From contig NZ_JAATTV010000017.1 in NCBI RefSeq assembly GCF_013414195.1, positions 1-64,000 on the forward strand: 64,000 bases of DNA, written 5' to 3'. The translations under genes were made by a program, and so were the position numbers. This DNA comes from Psychrobacter sp. BI730. Lineage in GTDB: Bacteria > Pseudomonadota > Gammaproteobacteria > Pseudomonadales > Moraxellaceae. Positions 8,168 through 16,358 of this stretch are shown here, piece after piece; position 1 is the stretch's first letter, and the number at the start of each line of letters is the position of its first letter. The notes under the pieces are model-generated. The model had not been told where the DNA came from. It worked only from the letters and a program-made list of their open reading frames with translations, and did not search any database.

Positions 8168-9271
8168 ACCTAATACTAATCTCAGTTGTAGAGAAGACTT
8201 AAATTTTTGATAATAATGAACTTCTTAATGTCTTTTCTTGTAGAGGATTTCTTTTGGCGGCAAGCTTATTGAAGACTATATAGAATGAAAAAATAGATAC
8301 TGCTGATGGCTAAAATGTTTCTAGATACTGCTTAAATTAAGGATAAGATTAATACCTTAACAAGACTTTTAACGCAGTATGAGTCCTTTATAGCATCAGC
8401 GTTGAGAATAGAATCAGTAAAGTAATTTTTTATCCGTACACAATACGAGATCCATACTCAAAGTTAAACTTGAATTTTTCTATCACTTTACTGTTGAAAG
8501 TATTCTCTATTAGTGCTGTAGCTCAATTCATATATTAATGATATATTAAAATATCCTGAAGCAAAAAACGCTTTTTTAGTGATAGTATATGTTTAAAACC
8601 AAATAGCGCCATAGAAACATTTAGTTACACTTAGTCAAGATATAAATCCCGTTATTTGTCTCGCATCCAATACTTAGAAGGTGTTGGTCTAATAGTTGGT
8701 CTATACCTATAGTTATAAATAAAATTTAATTAAAAATCAATATCTTGTATAAACAGTACGACTTCCTCCTTCACCGCCAATCTTATTCTGCTTAAGCAAA
8801 ACCTCAGTTTTTCTATCTTGTTCTACCCTTCTTTAGATATTTTTTATACTTTTTAATAGTAAGACTTTCAGTCTATACTTATTCTCTACTGCTGTCTGAA
8901 ACACTTCTGTTTAGCCTTAATTCTGGGTGTTGTATGAGTCTAATAACTATATACCTCGTCAAATAACACATTAATTGACCAATCTAAAAAACTCGTACCA
9001 TGGGCTGAGAGTGACTCATAAAATGAGTAGATACTCTATTATAATTCGTTTTATTATCAGCTTAATTTTATTCCCAGACCCTTATACGAAAAGGCTTTGA
9101 GTTTTTCTGTGGCGCTCAATCTAGCTTGATATCTATATTTACCATCATTGCTATACCGTACAAAAATGTAATCACAATAGAGTCACTGGTACTCGGCAGA
9201 TGCCATTGTCCAAAAATTGGATTATAGTAGATATTGGTAATATTTATTTAAATAAACTAAAGGATATAACG
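8168..9271. other. 1.1-kb gene-free AT-rich region
   Basis: No open frame with plausible codon use or ribosome-binding site is seen on either strand over about 1.1 kb, the longest such gap in the window. The only structure noted is the imperfect inverted repeat around 8404-8509. It may be a decayed gene or mobile element, but no recognisable protein remnant was found. Confidence 0.6.
8404..8509. repeat. Imperfect inverted repeat in gene-free region
   Basis: GAGAATAGAATCAGTAAAGTAA (left arm, starting near 8404) is mirrored by TCACTTTACTG followed by TATTCTC (right arm, about 8482-8507) with a few inserted bases. The shared core words are GAGAATA and CAGTAAAGT. The arms are separated by about 55 nt. 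This could be a remnant of a small non-autonomous element, but there is no clear target-site duplication. Confidence 0.3.
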
Positions 9272-9991
9272 ATGAAAACACTAGGAATGTGTATCGTAGC
9301 AGGACTCGGATTGAGTGCTTGCGCTACTGGCATGGGCGGCATGGCAACAGGTAATACCAATCAAAATAACAACTCTGCTAACGTAGTCACTCAATACCCA
9401 GTTGAGACTGCATTACTCAATATCTATACCAAACAACGGAGTGAAAAATTGGTCGCTACTGTCGGCGGACAAAGCGTAGCCGCAGATATTCAAATAACCC
9501 CTAAAGGCAGCATGCGCTTTAATAATAAGATGGTACAAGGCGCAGAAGTCAGCACAATCAACACAGTGAATCAGCAGATTACGGATCAGTCCGTCGCTAT
9601 CAATTACTTTACGCTAAACCCATTGGTGTTCCATGGTTTTACGGACAGTACGGGTGAGTATTCAATCGCTAACCAAACGACGAGTATCCCTAAAATGGCT
9701 ACTGTAGGCGACTCAAGTCAGCTTATCACTGAAAACGTGTATGCTGACAGCAGTATGCGTCAGAAAACCGCTACCTATAAGCAGGACTGGTCGCTCACAC
9801 AGGATACAAATAACACGGCGTGGCTCTGTATAGAAACCTCAGGCAATCTACTTTTGACTTCTGGTGCTGCAGGTACTTCGTCAGAATGCTATAAAATCAA
9901 TGCCAAAGGCGATGTTTTGAGTAGTAAAGTCACACTCACTCAGCCTAATAAAAGCGGCACTTCTAAATCAATGACGTTTATCAGTCAGTAG
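9272..9991 (+). CDS. Hypothetical lipoprotein
   Basis: Encodes 239 residues from the ATG at 9272, chosen over an upstream start at 9200 because a ribosome-binding site (AAAGGA) precedes it and because the signal peptide (KTLGMCIVAGLGLSAC, lipobox LSAC) then begins at residue 1. The mature part starts with a Gly/Met/Asn-rich linker followed by a domain rich in Thr, Ser and Gln with predicted strand character and two Cys (in LCIETS and SECYK). I do not recognise the family. It stands alone, ending at a bidirectional terminator shared with the convergent His/Lys-rich gene. Confidence 0.8.
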   Translation: MKTLGMCIVAGLGLSACATGMGGMATGNTNQNNNSANVVTQYPVETALLNIYTKQRSEKLVATVGGQSVAADIQITPKGSMRFNNKMVQGAEVSTINTVNQQITDQSVAINYFTLNPLVFHGFTDSTGEYSIANQTTSIPKMATVGDSSQLITENVYADSSMRQKTATYKQDWSLTQDTNNTAWLCIETSGNLLLTSGAAGTSSECYKINAKGDVLSSKVTLTQPNKSGTSKSMTFISQ

Positions 9992-10035
9992 TGTTCACCT
10001 AACTAGTAACGATCAATATTGTCATATAAAAACAA

Positions 10036-10066
10036 AAAAATAGCGCCTAATGAAGGCGCTATTTTT
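10036..10066. terminator. Bidirectional terminator
   Basis: AAAAATAGCGCC (10036-10047) pairs perfectly with GGCGCTATTTTT (10055-10066) around a 7-nt loop. The A-run and T-run make it work for both the lipoprotein gene on its left and the convergent His/Lys-rich gene on its right. Confidence 0.9.
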
Positions 10067-10085
10067 GGATGCTAGGATCGTATTT

Positions 10086-10400
10086 TTATGAGCGACGATC
10101 ATGGTTGTTTTTATCATGATTGTTTTTGTCGTGGCTGTTTTTAGTATTGCTGTTTTTAGCATGAACATTTTTGGCTGTTACTTTGTGCTTAGCAGCCACT
10201 ACGTTAGCTTTGTGATGTGACTTTGCTGCCTTAGCTTTGGCATGCTTATAGTTATTACTCGCTTTACTGCTGCTGTGTTTTTGTTGCTGTACTTGGACTT
10301 TATGATGTTGGTCATAACTGGGCGCAGCATTGGCCTGACCAACCATTGACAAACAAGCAGTAGCGGCTAAAATCGAACTAACTAGTATCTTTTTCATCAT
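10086..10400 (-). CDS. Secreted His/Lys-rich low-complexity protein
   Basis: A 104-residue protein with a clear Sec signal peptide (MMKKILVSSILAATACLSM, cleavage near ANA-AP, about residue 25). The mature part is almost entirely His, Lys, Ala, Asn and Ser, with no hydrophobic core, and ends in repeats of the type HDKNN. These derive from 15-nt tandem repeats in the DNA at about 10098-10150. Composition resembles the acid-shock protein Asr of enterobacteria (basic, His-rich, periplasmic), but homology cannot be claimed. Metal or proton buffering in the periplasm is a guess from composition. AAAGGA precedes the two possible ATG starts (10400 and 10397). It is monocistronic. Confidence 0.75.
   Translation of the reverse strand: MMKKILVSSILAATACLSMVGQANAAPSYDQHHKVQVQQQKHSSSKASNNYKHAKAKAAKSHHKANVVAAKHKVTAKNVHAKNSNTKNSHDKNNHDKNNHDRRS
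10098..10150. repeat. 15-nt tandem repeats encoding HDKNN-type units
   Basis: About three to four units of a 15-nt word (variants of ATGATTGTTTTTATC) run head to tail inside the 3' part of the His/Lys-rich gene. Because 15 is a multiple of 3, copy-number changes would lengthen or shorten the protein tail without a frameshift. Confidence 0.65.
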
Positions 10401-10840
10401 TTTATTCCTTTGAATTCATATTTAGAGTAGTTATAGATAATTCACTTAGTGTTAAAGGAACTATCGTGATAAAGCTTTACTCTATCGACAAAGAGAATGA
10501 TAAATGATTCTAGTATTAAGTAGATTTATGAAACTTGAAGAAAGGTTGCGATTGTTACGAGGGCATGCACAATCAAAGGCATGTTAGGTATTGGCGTAAT
10601 GTTTGGTTAAATGACAGCGTATTTACGATTCATCGGTAAGCATTGTAGACAGAGTATTTATAAAAACGCGAATGACTAGCTGATTGATAAAGAATGCAAA
10701 TACGGAAACGGTTAAGCCAAATTTCCTGATATCAATATTTTTGGTATTCGAAAAACCTAACTCATTAGGAGTTAATGGCTAATGTTTAAAACGAGCATAG
10801 CAATACCCCATACTGCTATGCTCTAAATGTGCTAAATGTG
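10401..10840. other. Intergenic region upstream of His/Lys-rich gene
   Basis: A 440-nt gap holding the promoter of the leftward His/Lys-rich gene and, at its right end, the rlmA terminator (10793-10823). A short direct repeat (CTAAATGTG twice) sits at about 10822-10840. No gene is seen. Confidence 0.6.
10793..10823 (-). terminator. Terminator of rlmA
   Basis: GAGCATAGCA (10793-10802) pairs with TGCTATGCTC (10814-10823) across an 11-nt loop. On the minus strand it is followed by GTTTTAAAC, a short T-run. It lies just past the rlmA stop codon. Confidence 0.7.
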
Positions 10841-11788
10841 CTAAACAGACGTTTTCTGCAAAATATAAACCACAAACTTTGCCTCTGTGCTAAATGCTTC
10901 TTTTTCTACTGCTGCCAGTAGTGCTTGCCTTTTTTCGCTGCGGGCACGGTACGCATAAGGTGTCATCGTCGTCAAATCAGCCAAATCCTCTGCGGATAAC
11001 GTCAGCTCTGTACTGACACGGCAGGTCTCAACCAACGTAAAATATGGTGCCAATTCTTGCAAAAATTTATCAGAGTCATGCTCACGCACATCATCAAATA
11101 GCGCATCACGCATCGTTGCCAAATGCCCGACATCAGGTTTGGCAATAACCAGATAGCCATTATCCATCAATACATTATCAAATGCCTCGGGCAAAATAGG
11201 GCTAAAGATACTACTAATCCCCGTCACACTGTGTGGGTGTAATGGTAAATGTGCAGCACTGGTCACTAATGGGTAGACCGCTGTCGTCTTGGTAGTATCT
11301 TCTTGGCACGGCTGATACCATAGACGACCTGATAGTTTACTAACCTTAGCCAGCTCAACCACTGCAGGCTTACTGATGTCAGCGGCTATCAGCGTGTCTA
11401 TAACATCCGATCCCATTTGTGCCATTGCCTGCGTGTAGTAGCCTTCTCCGCAGCCAATATCGAGCCAATTGACTGACTTGTTATCTTGCTTATCTATTAG
11501 CTCATCGTTAGACAGCAACTCTGTCATTTTTTGACTAATTAGGTTTTGGAGTGGTGCGTAGTGACCATGATTTAAAAACCGCTTACGTGCATCGATAGAT
11601 TCTTGGCTATCACCAGGTGCTTTGGACTTTTTCTGTTGTACTGGCAGCAGGTTAACATAGCCTTGACGCGCTACATCAAAGGGATGTGAAGTTTGCTTAG
11701 GGTGCAAACTACCATCACAGCGCCAAGTATCTGCGGCGGGTTGTAGCGGTGACTGACAAAGTGGACAAATAAATAACGACACGGGCAT
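10841..11788 (-). CDS. rlmA: 23S rRNA (guanine-N1)-methyltransferase RlmA-like
   Basis: SAM-dependent methyltransferase of about 315 residues, expected to methylate N1 of G745 in 23S rRNA. The N-terminal zinc-binding segment (ICPLCQSPL, then WRC and a later His) and the adjoining block with FDVARQGYVNLLP, SKAPGDS and ARKRFLNHGHY closely follow E. coli RlmA. The SAM motif is WLDIGCGEGYYT. The C-terminal part contains LSAEDLADLTTMTPYAYRA, typical of the family. The start is uncertain: ATG at 11788 begins close to the zinc finger, while a TTG at 11824 would add 12 residues. It stands alone downstream of the dcw cluster, from which a terminator separates it. Confidence 0.88.
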   Translation of the reverse strand: MPVSLFICPLCQSPLQPAADTWRCDGSLHPKQTSHPFDVARQGYVNLLPVQQKKSKAPGDSQESIDARKRFLNHGHYAPLQNLISQKMTELLSNDELIDKQDNKSVNWLDIGCGEGYYTQAMAQMGSDVIDTLIAADISKPAVVELAKVSKLSGRLWYQPCQEDTTKTTAVYPLVTSAAHLPLHPHSVTGISSIFSPILPEAFDNVLMDNGYLVIAKPDVGHLATMRDALFDDVREHDSDKFLQELAPYFTLVETCRVSTELTLSAEDLADLTTMTPYAYRARSEKRQALLAAVEKEAFSTEAKFVVYILQKTSV

Positions 11789-11845
11789 CTCAAAGTGATA
11801 GCAGTATGCTTGGCATTTTAACAAAATTCATGGGTCCTGAGCGAC

Positions 11846-11881
11846 AAAAAGCCGCCTCAATCACGATTGAAACGGCTTTTT
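11846..11881 (-). terminator. Terminator between rlmA and the dcw cluster
   Basis: AAAAAGCCG and CGGCTTTTT form the outer stem, and TCAAT/ATTGA the inner stem, with a CC/AA internal mismatch. Its position 43 nt upstream of the mraY stop coordinate, past the end of mraY as read leftward, marks the end of the dcw transcript, although the stem could also act on the plus strand. Confidence 0.8.
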
Positions 11882-11923
11882 GGAGTTTTGCAAATATCTA
11901 TATAGATATTTGGCGGTTATAGC

Positions 11924-13042
11924 TTAACGCAGTTTTAGCGTCATTAGCCCAAGGATGACAAGAATAATGGCAATAATCCAAAATCTAGCTACCACTTGCG
12001 TTTCTTTCCAGCCAATTTCCTCAAAATGATGATGCAGCGGTGCCATACGGAAGACGCGTTTTTTGCGCAGTTTGTACGAGCCAACCTGCAACATAACTGA
12101 TAGCGCTTCTGCGACAAACAAACCACCCATAATCGCAAAGGCAATCTCTTGGCGGGTCATAACGGCGATAGTACCTAGCATTGCACCTAGTGCTAGTGCG
12201 CCAACATCACCCATAAATACTTGTGCTGGATGTGCGTTGAACCATAGGAAACCAAGACCTGCTCCGACCATTGAGCCACAAACGATGATGACCTCAGAGT
12301 TATAAGGAATATAAGGCACATGCAAGTAATCAGCAAAGCGTACATCGCCTGATACATAGGCCATCGCACCCAAACCTGCAGCGACGAGAACGACTGGCAA
12401 AATCGCCAAACCATCCAAACCATCGGTTAGATTGACTGCGTTAGAAGCACCATTAATCACAAAGTAAGTAAAGATGATAAAGCCAATACCAAATGGCACC
12501 GCTGAAAATGGAATCATCCAGTCTTTGAATACTGGCAATAGTAGATCCTGCATCTCGCGCGTGGTGTTGATATCGGGTTGTAGTGTGGCGATATAATACA
12601 AAGATACACCGACAAACAATGCACCCATAGACAACCAAAAATACTTTTTGCGAGCGATTAAGCCTTTTGGATCTTTGTACTTAATTTTTAGCCAATCATC
12701 AGCCCAACCTACGGCGCCGAAGATAACCATGACCACGAGCAAAATCCAAACATAAGGATTGTTTAGTCGTGCCCATAGTAGCGTCGATATACCAATCGCA
12801 CTTAGGATCAATACCCCGCCCATGGTTGGCGTACCAGTCTTGGCCAAATGCGACTGAGGCCCATCATTACGAATGGCCTGACCATATTTGAGCGATCGTA
12901 AGTGCCGAATGACACGGCCACCAAACATCATGCTAAATACAAGGGCGGTAACAACGGCAAGCAATGCTCGCAGTGTCAACGAAGAAACCGCAGAAAACGG
13001 CGAATAATACTGGCCAAGCCAGCCAAACAACCAAACTAACAC
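11924..13042 (-). CDS. mraY: Phospho-N-acetylmuramoyl-pentapeptide transferase
   Basis: Integral inner-membrane enzyme of 372 residues that moves phospho-MurNAc-pentapeptide from UDP to undecaprenyl phosphate, making lipid I. About ten membrane helices are visible. Family signatures are TGTPTMGG near residue 70, GWADDWLK with the Asp pair, [21 protein letters not shown] and the [11 protein letters not shown] histidine motif. The start is GTG at 13042; the ribosome-binding site GAGGAG overlaps the last codons and stop of murF, so the two genes are translationally linked. It is the last gene of this dcw segment; no murD, ftsW or murG follows, unlike in E. coli. Confidence 0.97.
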   Translation of the reverse strand: MLVWLFGWLGQYYSPFSAVSSLTLRALLAVVTALVFSMMFGGRVIRHLRSLKYGQAIRNDGPQSHLAKTGTPTMGGVLILSAIGISTLLWARLNNPYVWILLVVMVIFGAVGWADDWLKIKYKDPKGLIARKKYFWLSMGALFVGVSLYYIATLQPDINTTREMQDLLLPVFKDWMIPFSAVPFGIGFIIFTYFVINGASNAVNLTDGLDGLAILPVVLVAAGLGAMAYVSGDVRFADYLHVPYIPYNSEVIIVCGSMVGAGLGFLWFNAHPAQVFMGDVGALALGAMLGTIAVMTRQEIAFAIMGGLFVAEALSVMLQVGSYKLRKKRVFRMAPLHHHFEEIGWKETQVVARFWIIAIILVILGLMTLKLR

Positions 13043-13045
13043 CGC

Positions 13046-14494
13046 CTACTCCTCTACTAGCGCATGAATAAGTGTTTCCATTCCCATGGAACGAGAGCCT
13101 TTGAACAACACAGTACAAGGCTTAGCTTGTTGCGCTTGCAAATACGGCTGTAAATACTGTAATAAACTGTCTTTGTCAGCAAAGGCATGAGCACTGATAT
13201 CAGACACTTCTTGCGCACCCGCAACGGTATAAGGGGCATATTCACCAACACAAAGCAGCACATTGATACCAGTAGTGGCAATGGTACGTCCCAAGCTTTG
13301 GTGCTCACTGACTGCCGCATCTCCCAGCTCACCAATATCACCCAAGACCATGACTTGGGTGCCCGTTTGCGCCGCCAGTACTTTGGCTGCTGCGCGTACC
13401 GAATGTGGGTTGGCATTATAAGTATCATCAATGAGACGATGCATACCAAGTATCTGGCTATTTAGACGACCTTTAGCAGGACGCGCATTTTCAAGCCCAA
13501 TGACGATATCACTCACTTCAATATTTAGCGCATGCGCGCAGGCAGCAGCAGCCAAGGCATTATTGACATTGTGTTCACCTGCCAATGGCAAGTTGATATC
13601 ATGGACTTGGTTACCGATATGTAGCTTAAATTCGCTACGTTCAGGCTCTACGTCTAGATGGCTTGCACTCACATCCGTATTACCAAAGCCAATCACATGT
13701 GAGGTATGCTTTTCAGCGATACGGCGTAGCTGATTGGTAAAATCATCCTTATCAGGAACGATTGCAAACTGCGCGTCCGTCAACGTATGGTAAATCTCAG
13801 CCTTGGTTTGGCAAATACCTTCACGGCTACCAAACTCACCCAAATGCGCTGTACCGATGTTTAAGATACAGGCCACATCAGGCTGAACGATTTCAGTCGT
13901 ATAAGCAATCTCGCCAATATGGTTTGCGCCTAACTCTAAAATAGCATAGCGATGATGGTCTGATAGCTCAAGCAACATCATTGGCACACCCAAATCGTTA
14001 TTGAGGTTACCACGAGTGATCAAGGTCGGTGCCAATCTACCAAAAATACTGCCAAGCATTTCTTTGCAAGTGGTCTTGCCGCTAGAGCCCGTAATAGCAA
14101 TTACAGTCAAATCTGTATGCTGCTGACGACGATACGCTGCCAATTGACCTAGCGCCAAACGAGTATCGCTGACTACCAATTGCGGAATAGCATTTGGACC
14201 TGACAACGAGATAGGACGCGAGACGACAGCGGCAACTGCGCCTTTTGATACTGCTGTCTCGATGTAATCGTGACCATCAAAATTATCGCCGCTTAGCGCC
14301 AAAAATATATCACCTGGCTTTATCGTGCGGGTATCGGTGGCTATACGTTTACTGGACAAGGCCGTCTGCTCTGCTGTATGGCCTTGTGGTAGTTGCCACT
14401 GCCCATCGAGCGACGTGGTCGCTGCGAGCAGATTGTCCATTTGCCAGACATAGAGTCCTTGCGATTGGGCAGTATTATCGGTGTCGGCTGTCAT
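13046..14494 (-). CDS. murF: UDP-MurNAc-tripeptide--D-Ala-D-Ala ligase
   Basis: Cytoplasmic Mur ligase of 482 residues that adds D-Ala-D-Ala to the UDP-MurNAc-tripeptide. The ATP-binding P-loop is AITGSSGKTT, followed by the central domain with LELGANHIGEIAY and the C-terminal domain with DDTYNANPHS and VMVLGDIGELG. Length fits the family. It lies 82 nt after murE and 3 nt before mraY and is read leftward with them, so the products act in successive steps of the same pathway. Confidence 0.97.
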   Translation of the reverse strand: MTADTDNTAQSQGLYVWQMDNLLAATTSLDGQWQLPQGHTAEQTALSSKRIATDTRTIKPGDIFLALSGDNFDGHDYIETAVSKGAVAAVVSRPISLSGPNAIPQLVVSDTRLALGQLAAYRRQQHTDLTVIAITGSSGKTTCKEMLGSIFGRLAPTLITRGNLNNDLGVPMMLLELSDHHRYAILELGANHIGEIAYTTEIVQPDVACILNIGTAHLGEFGSREGICQTKAEIYHTLTDAQFAIVPDKDDFTNQLRRIAEKHTSHVIGFGNTDVSASHLDVEPERSEFKLHIGNQVHDINLPLAGEHNVNNALAAAACAHALNIEVSDIVIGLENARPAKGRLNSQILGMHRLIDDTYNANPHSVRAAAKVLAAQTGTQVMVLGDIGELGDAAVSEHQSLGRTIATTGINVLLCVGEYAPYTVAGAQEVSDISAHAFADKDSLLQYLQPYLQAQQAKPCTVLFKGSRSMGMETLIHALVEE

Positions 14495-14576
14495 AATGAT
14501 TACCTTATATGATGACTACTTAATTTTTATATTTAATGATCAATTTTTACTAATGCATGTAACGCGAGCCAATCAA

Positions 14577-16292
14577 TTACACACGTCCCGCTTGATTCAA
14601 TGCCTGCTGCAAAACAACACTGTCATCGAAATCATAACGAACGTTGTTAATCTCTTGATAGGTTTCGTGACCTTTGCCTGCGATGACAACGATATCATCT
14701 ACACCTGAGTGACTAACTGCATACTCAATAGCGGTTTGGCGGGCAGGTTCAATATGGGTTCGTTGATATTGCTCAGCTGTCATACCAGCCTGCATATCTT
14801 GCAAAATTACATTTGGGTCTTCGGTACGTGGATTATCCGCAGTCAGAACAACTTGATCAGCACCTGCCAGACCTGCTTGTGCCATCAACGGTCGCTTGCC
14901 TGCATCACGATCTCCGCCGCAACCAAATACTGCCCAAAGCTGACCTTTACAGTGGGTTTTTAAGCTTGCCAGCACTTGGCTTAGAGCGTCTGGAGTATGC
15001 GCATAATCAACGATAAAGCAGCCATCATTTGACGGTACACGCTGCATACGCCCAACTGCACCTTGCAACTGTGCAACAGCAGGCGCAATACGCTCAATAT
15101 TTATAGCCAAGTCAGTATCAAGTGCTACGACAGCTGCGATCGCTGCGAGCAAATTGGCTACATTGAAGCGACCTAATAATGGACTGACAATCTCTATGTT
15201 GTCAGTTCTCTCATTACCAAAATCAGTGCGCAGATTTATTTTGACGCCTTGCAGACTTGGTATGATATCAGCGGCAACAAAAGTAGCAATTTTTGATGAA
15301 TCCAAACTGTATGTCCATACCGTTAAACCGCTGGCGTTTGCCATCTCTAACATAACCTGAGCGTGCTCATCATCGATATTGATAATGGCATGGGTTAAAT
15401 CTGGGAAATGAGCTTTATCAAACAGCTTTGCTTTGGCAGCGGCATATTCTGCCATATCGGCATGATAGTCTAAATGGTCACGACTCAAATTGGTGTAAAT
15501 CGCTACAGTGACTGGCATACCTTGTAGACGTTGCTGGTCCAACCCGTGAGAGCTGGCCTCTAATGCTAATATTTCTGCTTGCTCTGTTCCCATTTGATAT
15601 AGGAACTGCTGGACAGCTAACGCATCGCCCGTGGTATGGCTGGCTTGCACCAGAGCACCAAGTCTACCATTACCTGCAGTACCCATTACTGCGCTACTCT
15701 GATCCATCAATTGAGTAAGCTGTGCTACTAATTGACTGATGGTTGTTTTACCATTCGTACCAGTTACCGCAACCACAGTCGGTAGAGTCACTGGCTGCTG
15801 ATATTGGAGGCGCGCTTGAATTAAGCTACCTAAAAAGTCACGAATATTAGGAACGTATAATACATGGCATGATAATGCTGCTAGTTGCTGCTGTGCATTA
15901 GCAATACTATCTGTCTGCGGTTCATTAATGGTATTTGAGGAATTATCTGCTTCGCTAAGCAAAATACTAGGGTCAATCTCTGAGAGAATAAACGCGGCTT
16001 GTTCAGCGGCTTGCAGTAAATAGTCGCGACTTTTTTCAGAATTGGCTGTTTGACTTTTTAAAAGGACAAATACGTCATTCGCTTCCAACTGGCGATTGTC
16101 TAAGCGAAACTGTTGAAACGGAATATGGGCAATAGATTGAGCTTGATCTAAACTCGCCTGATTAGATGCTTTCTGAATCGATGTTGCTATCATCGCTGTA
16201 AGCTGCTCAGCCAGTTTTTGCTGCTGGCTTTTATTGGCATTTATAAGCTGTTGTAAAGTAACAGTAGCGCTATCTAGCGATGATATAGTCAT
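14577..16292 (-). CDS. murE: UDP-MurNAc-L-Ala-D-Glu--meso-DAP ligase
   Basis: Mur ligase that adds the third amino acid of the stem peptide. P-loop GTNGKTT lies at residues 178-184, LEASSHGL and HLDYH follow in the central domain, and DNPR at 486-489 is the motif that selects meso-diaminopimelate, so the wall should be of the usual Gram-negative type. At 571 residues it is some 70-80 longer than E. coli MurE. The extra length is mostly in the N-terminal domain, where a Gln-rich helical leader (1-55) and an Asn/Ser-rich loop (about 112-136) are visible. It lies 66 nt downstream of ftsI. Confidence 0.96.
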   Translation of the reverse strand: MTISSLDSATVTLQQLINANKSQQQKLAEQLTAMIATSIQKASNQASLDQAQSIAHIPFQQFRLDNRQLEANDVFVLLKSQTANSEKSRDYLLQAAEQAAFILSEIDPSILLSEADNSSNTINEPQTDSIANAQQQLAALSCHVLYVPNIRDFLGSLIQARLQYQQPVTLPTVVAVTGTNGKTTISQLVAQLTQLMDQSSAVMGTAGNGRLGALVQASHTTGDALAVQQFLYQMGTEQAEILALEASSHGLDQQRLQGMPVTVAIYTNLSRDHLDYHADMAEYAAAKAKLFDKAHFPDLTHAIINIDDEHAQVMLEMANASGLTVWTYSLDSSKIATFVAADIIPSLQGVKINLRTDFGNERTDNIEIVSPLLGRFNVANLLAAIAAVVALDTDLAINIERIAPAVAQLQGAVGRMQRVPSNDGCFIVDYAHTPDALSQVLASLKTHCKGQLWAVFGCGGDRDAGKRPLMAQAGLAGADQVVLTADNPRTEDPNVILQDMQAGMTAEQYQRTHIEPARQTAIEYAVSHSGVDDIVVIAGKGHETYQEINNVRYDFDDSVVLQQALNQAGRV

Positions 16293-16358
16293 AGATAAAT
16301 CCTAAACAGTTAAAACGTGTCAGCTCAGTAGAACTGGACATTTAAAATAATTGAACGC

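Noticed and set aside
10822..10845. Short repeat of CTAAATGTG
   Set aside because: Only two copies and next to a terminator; too short to interpret.
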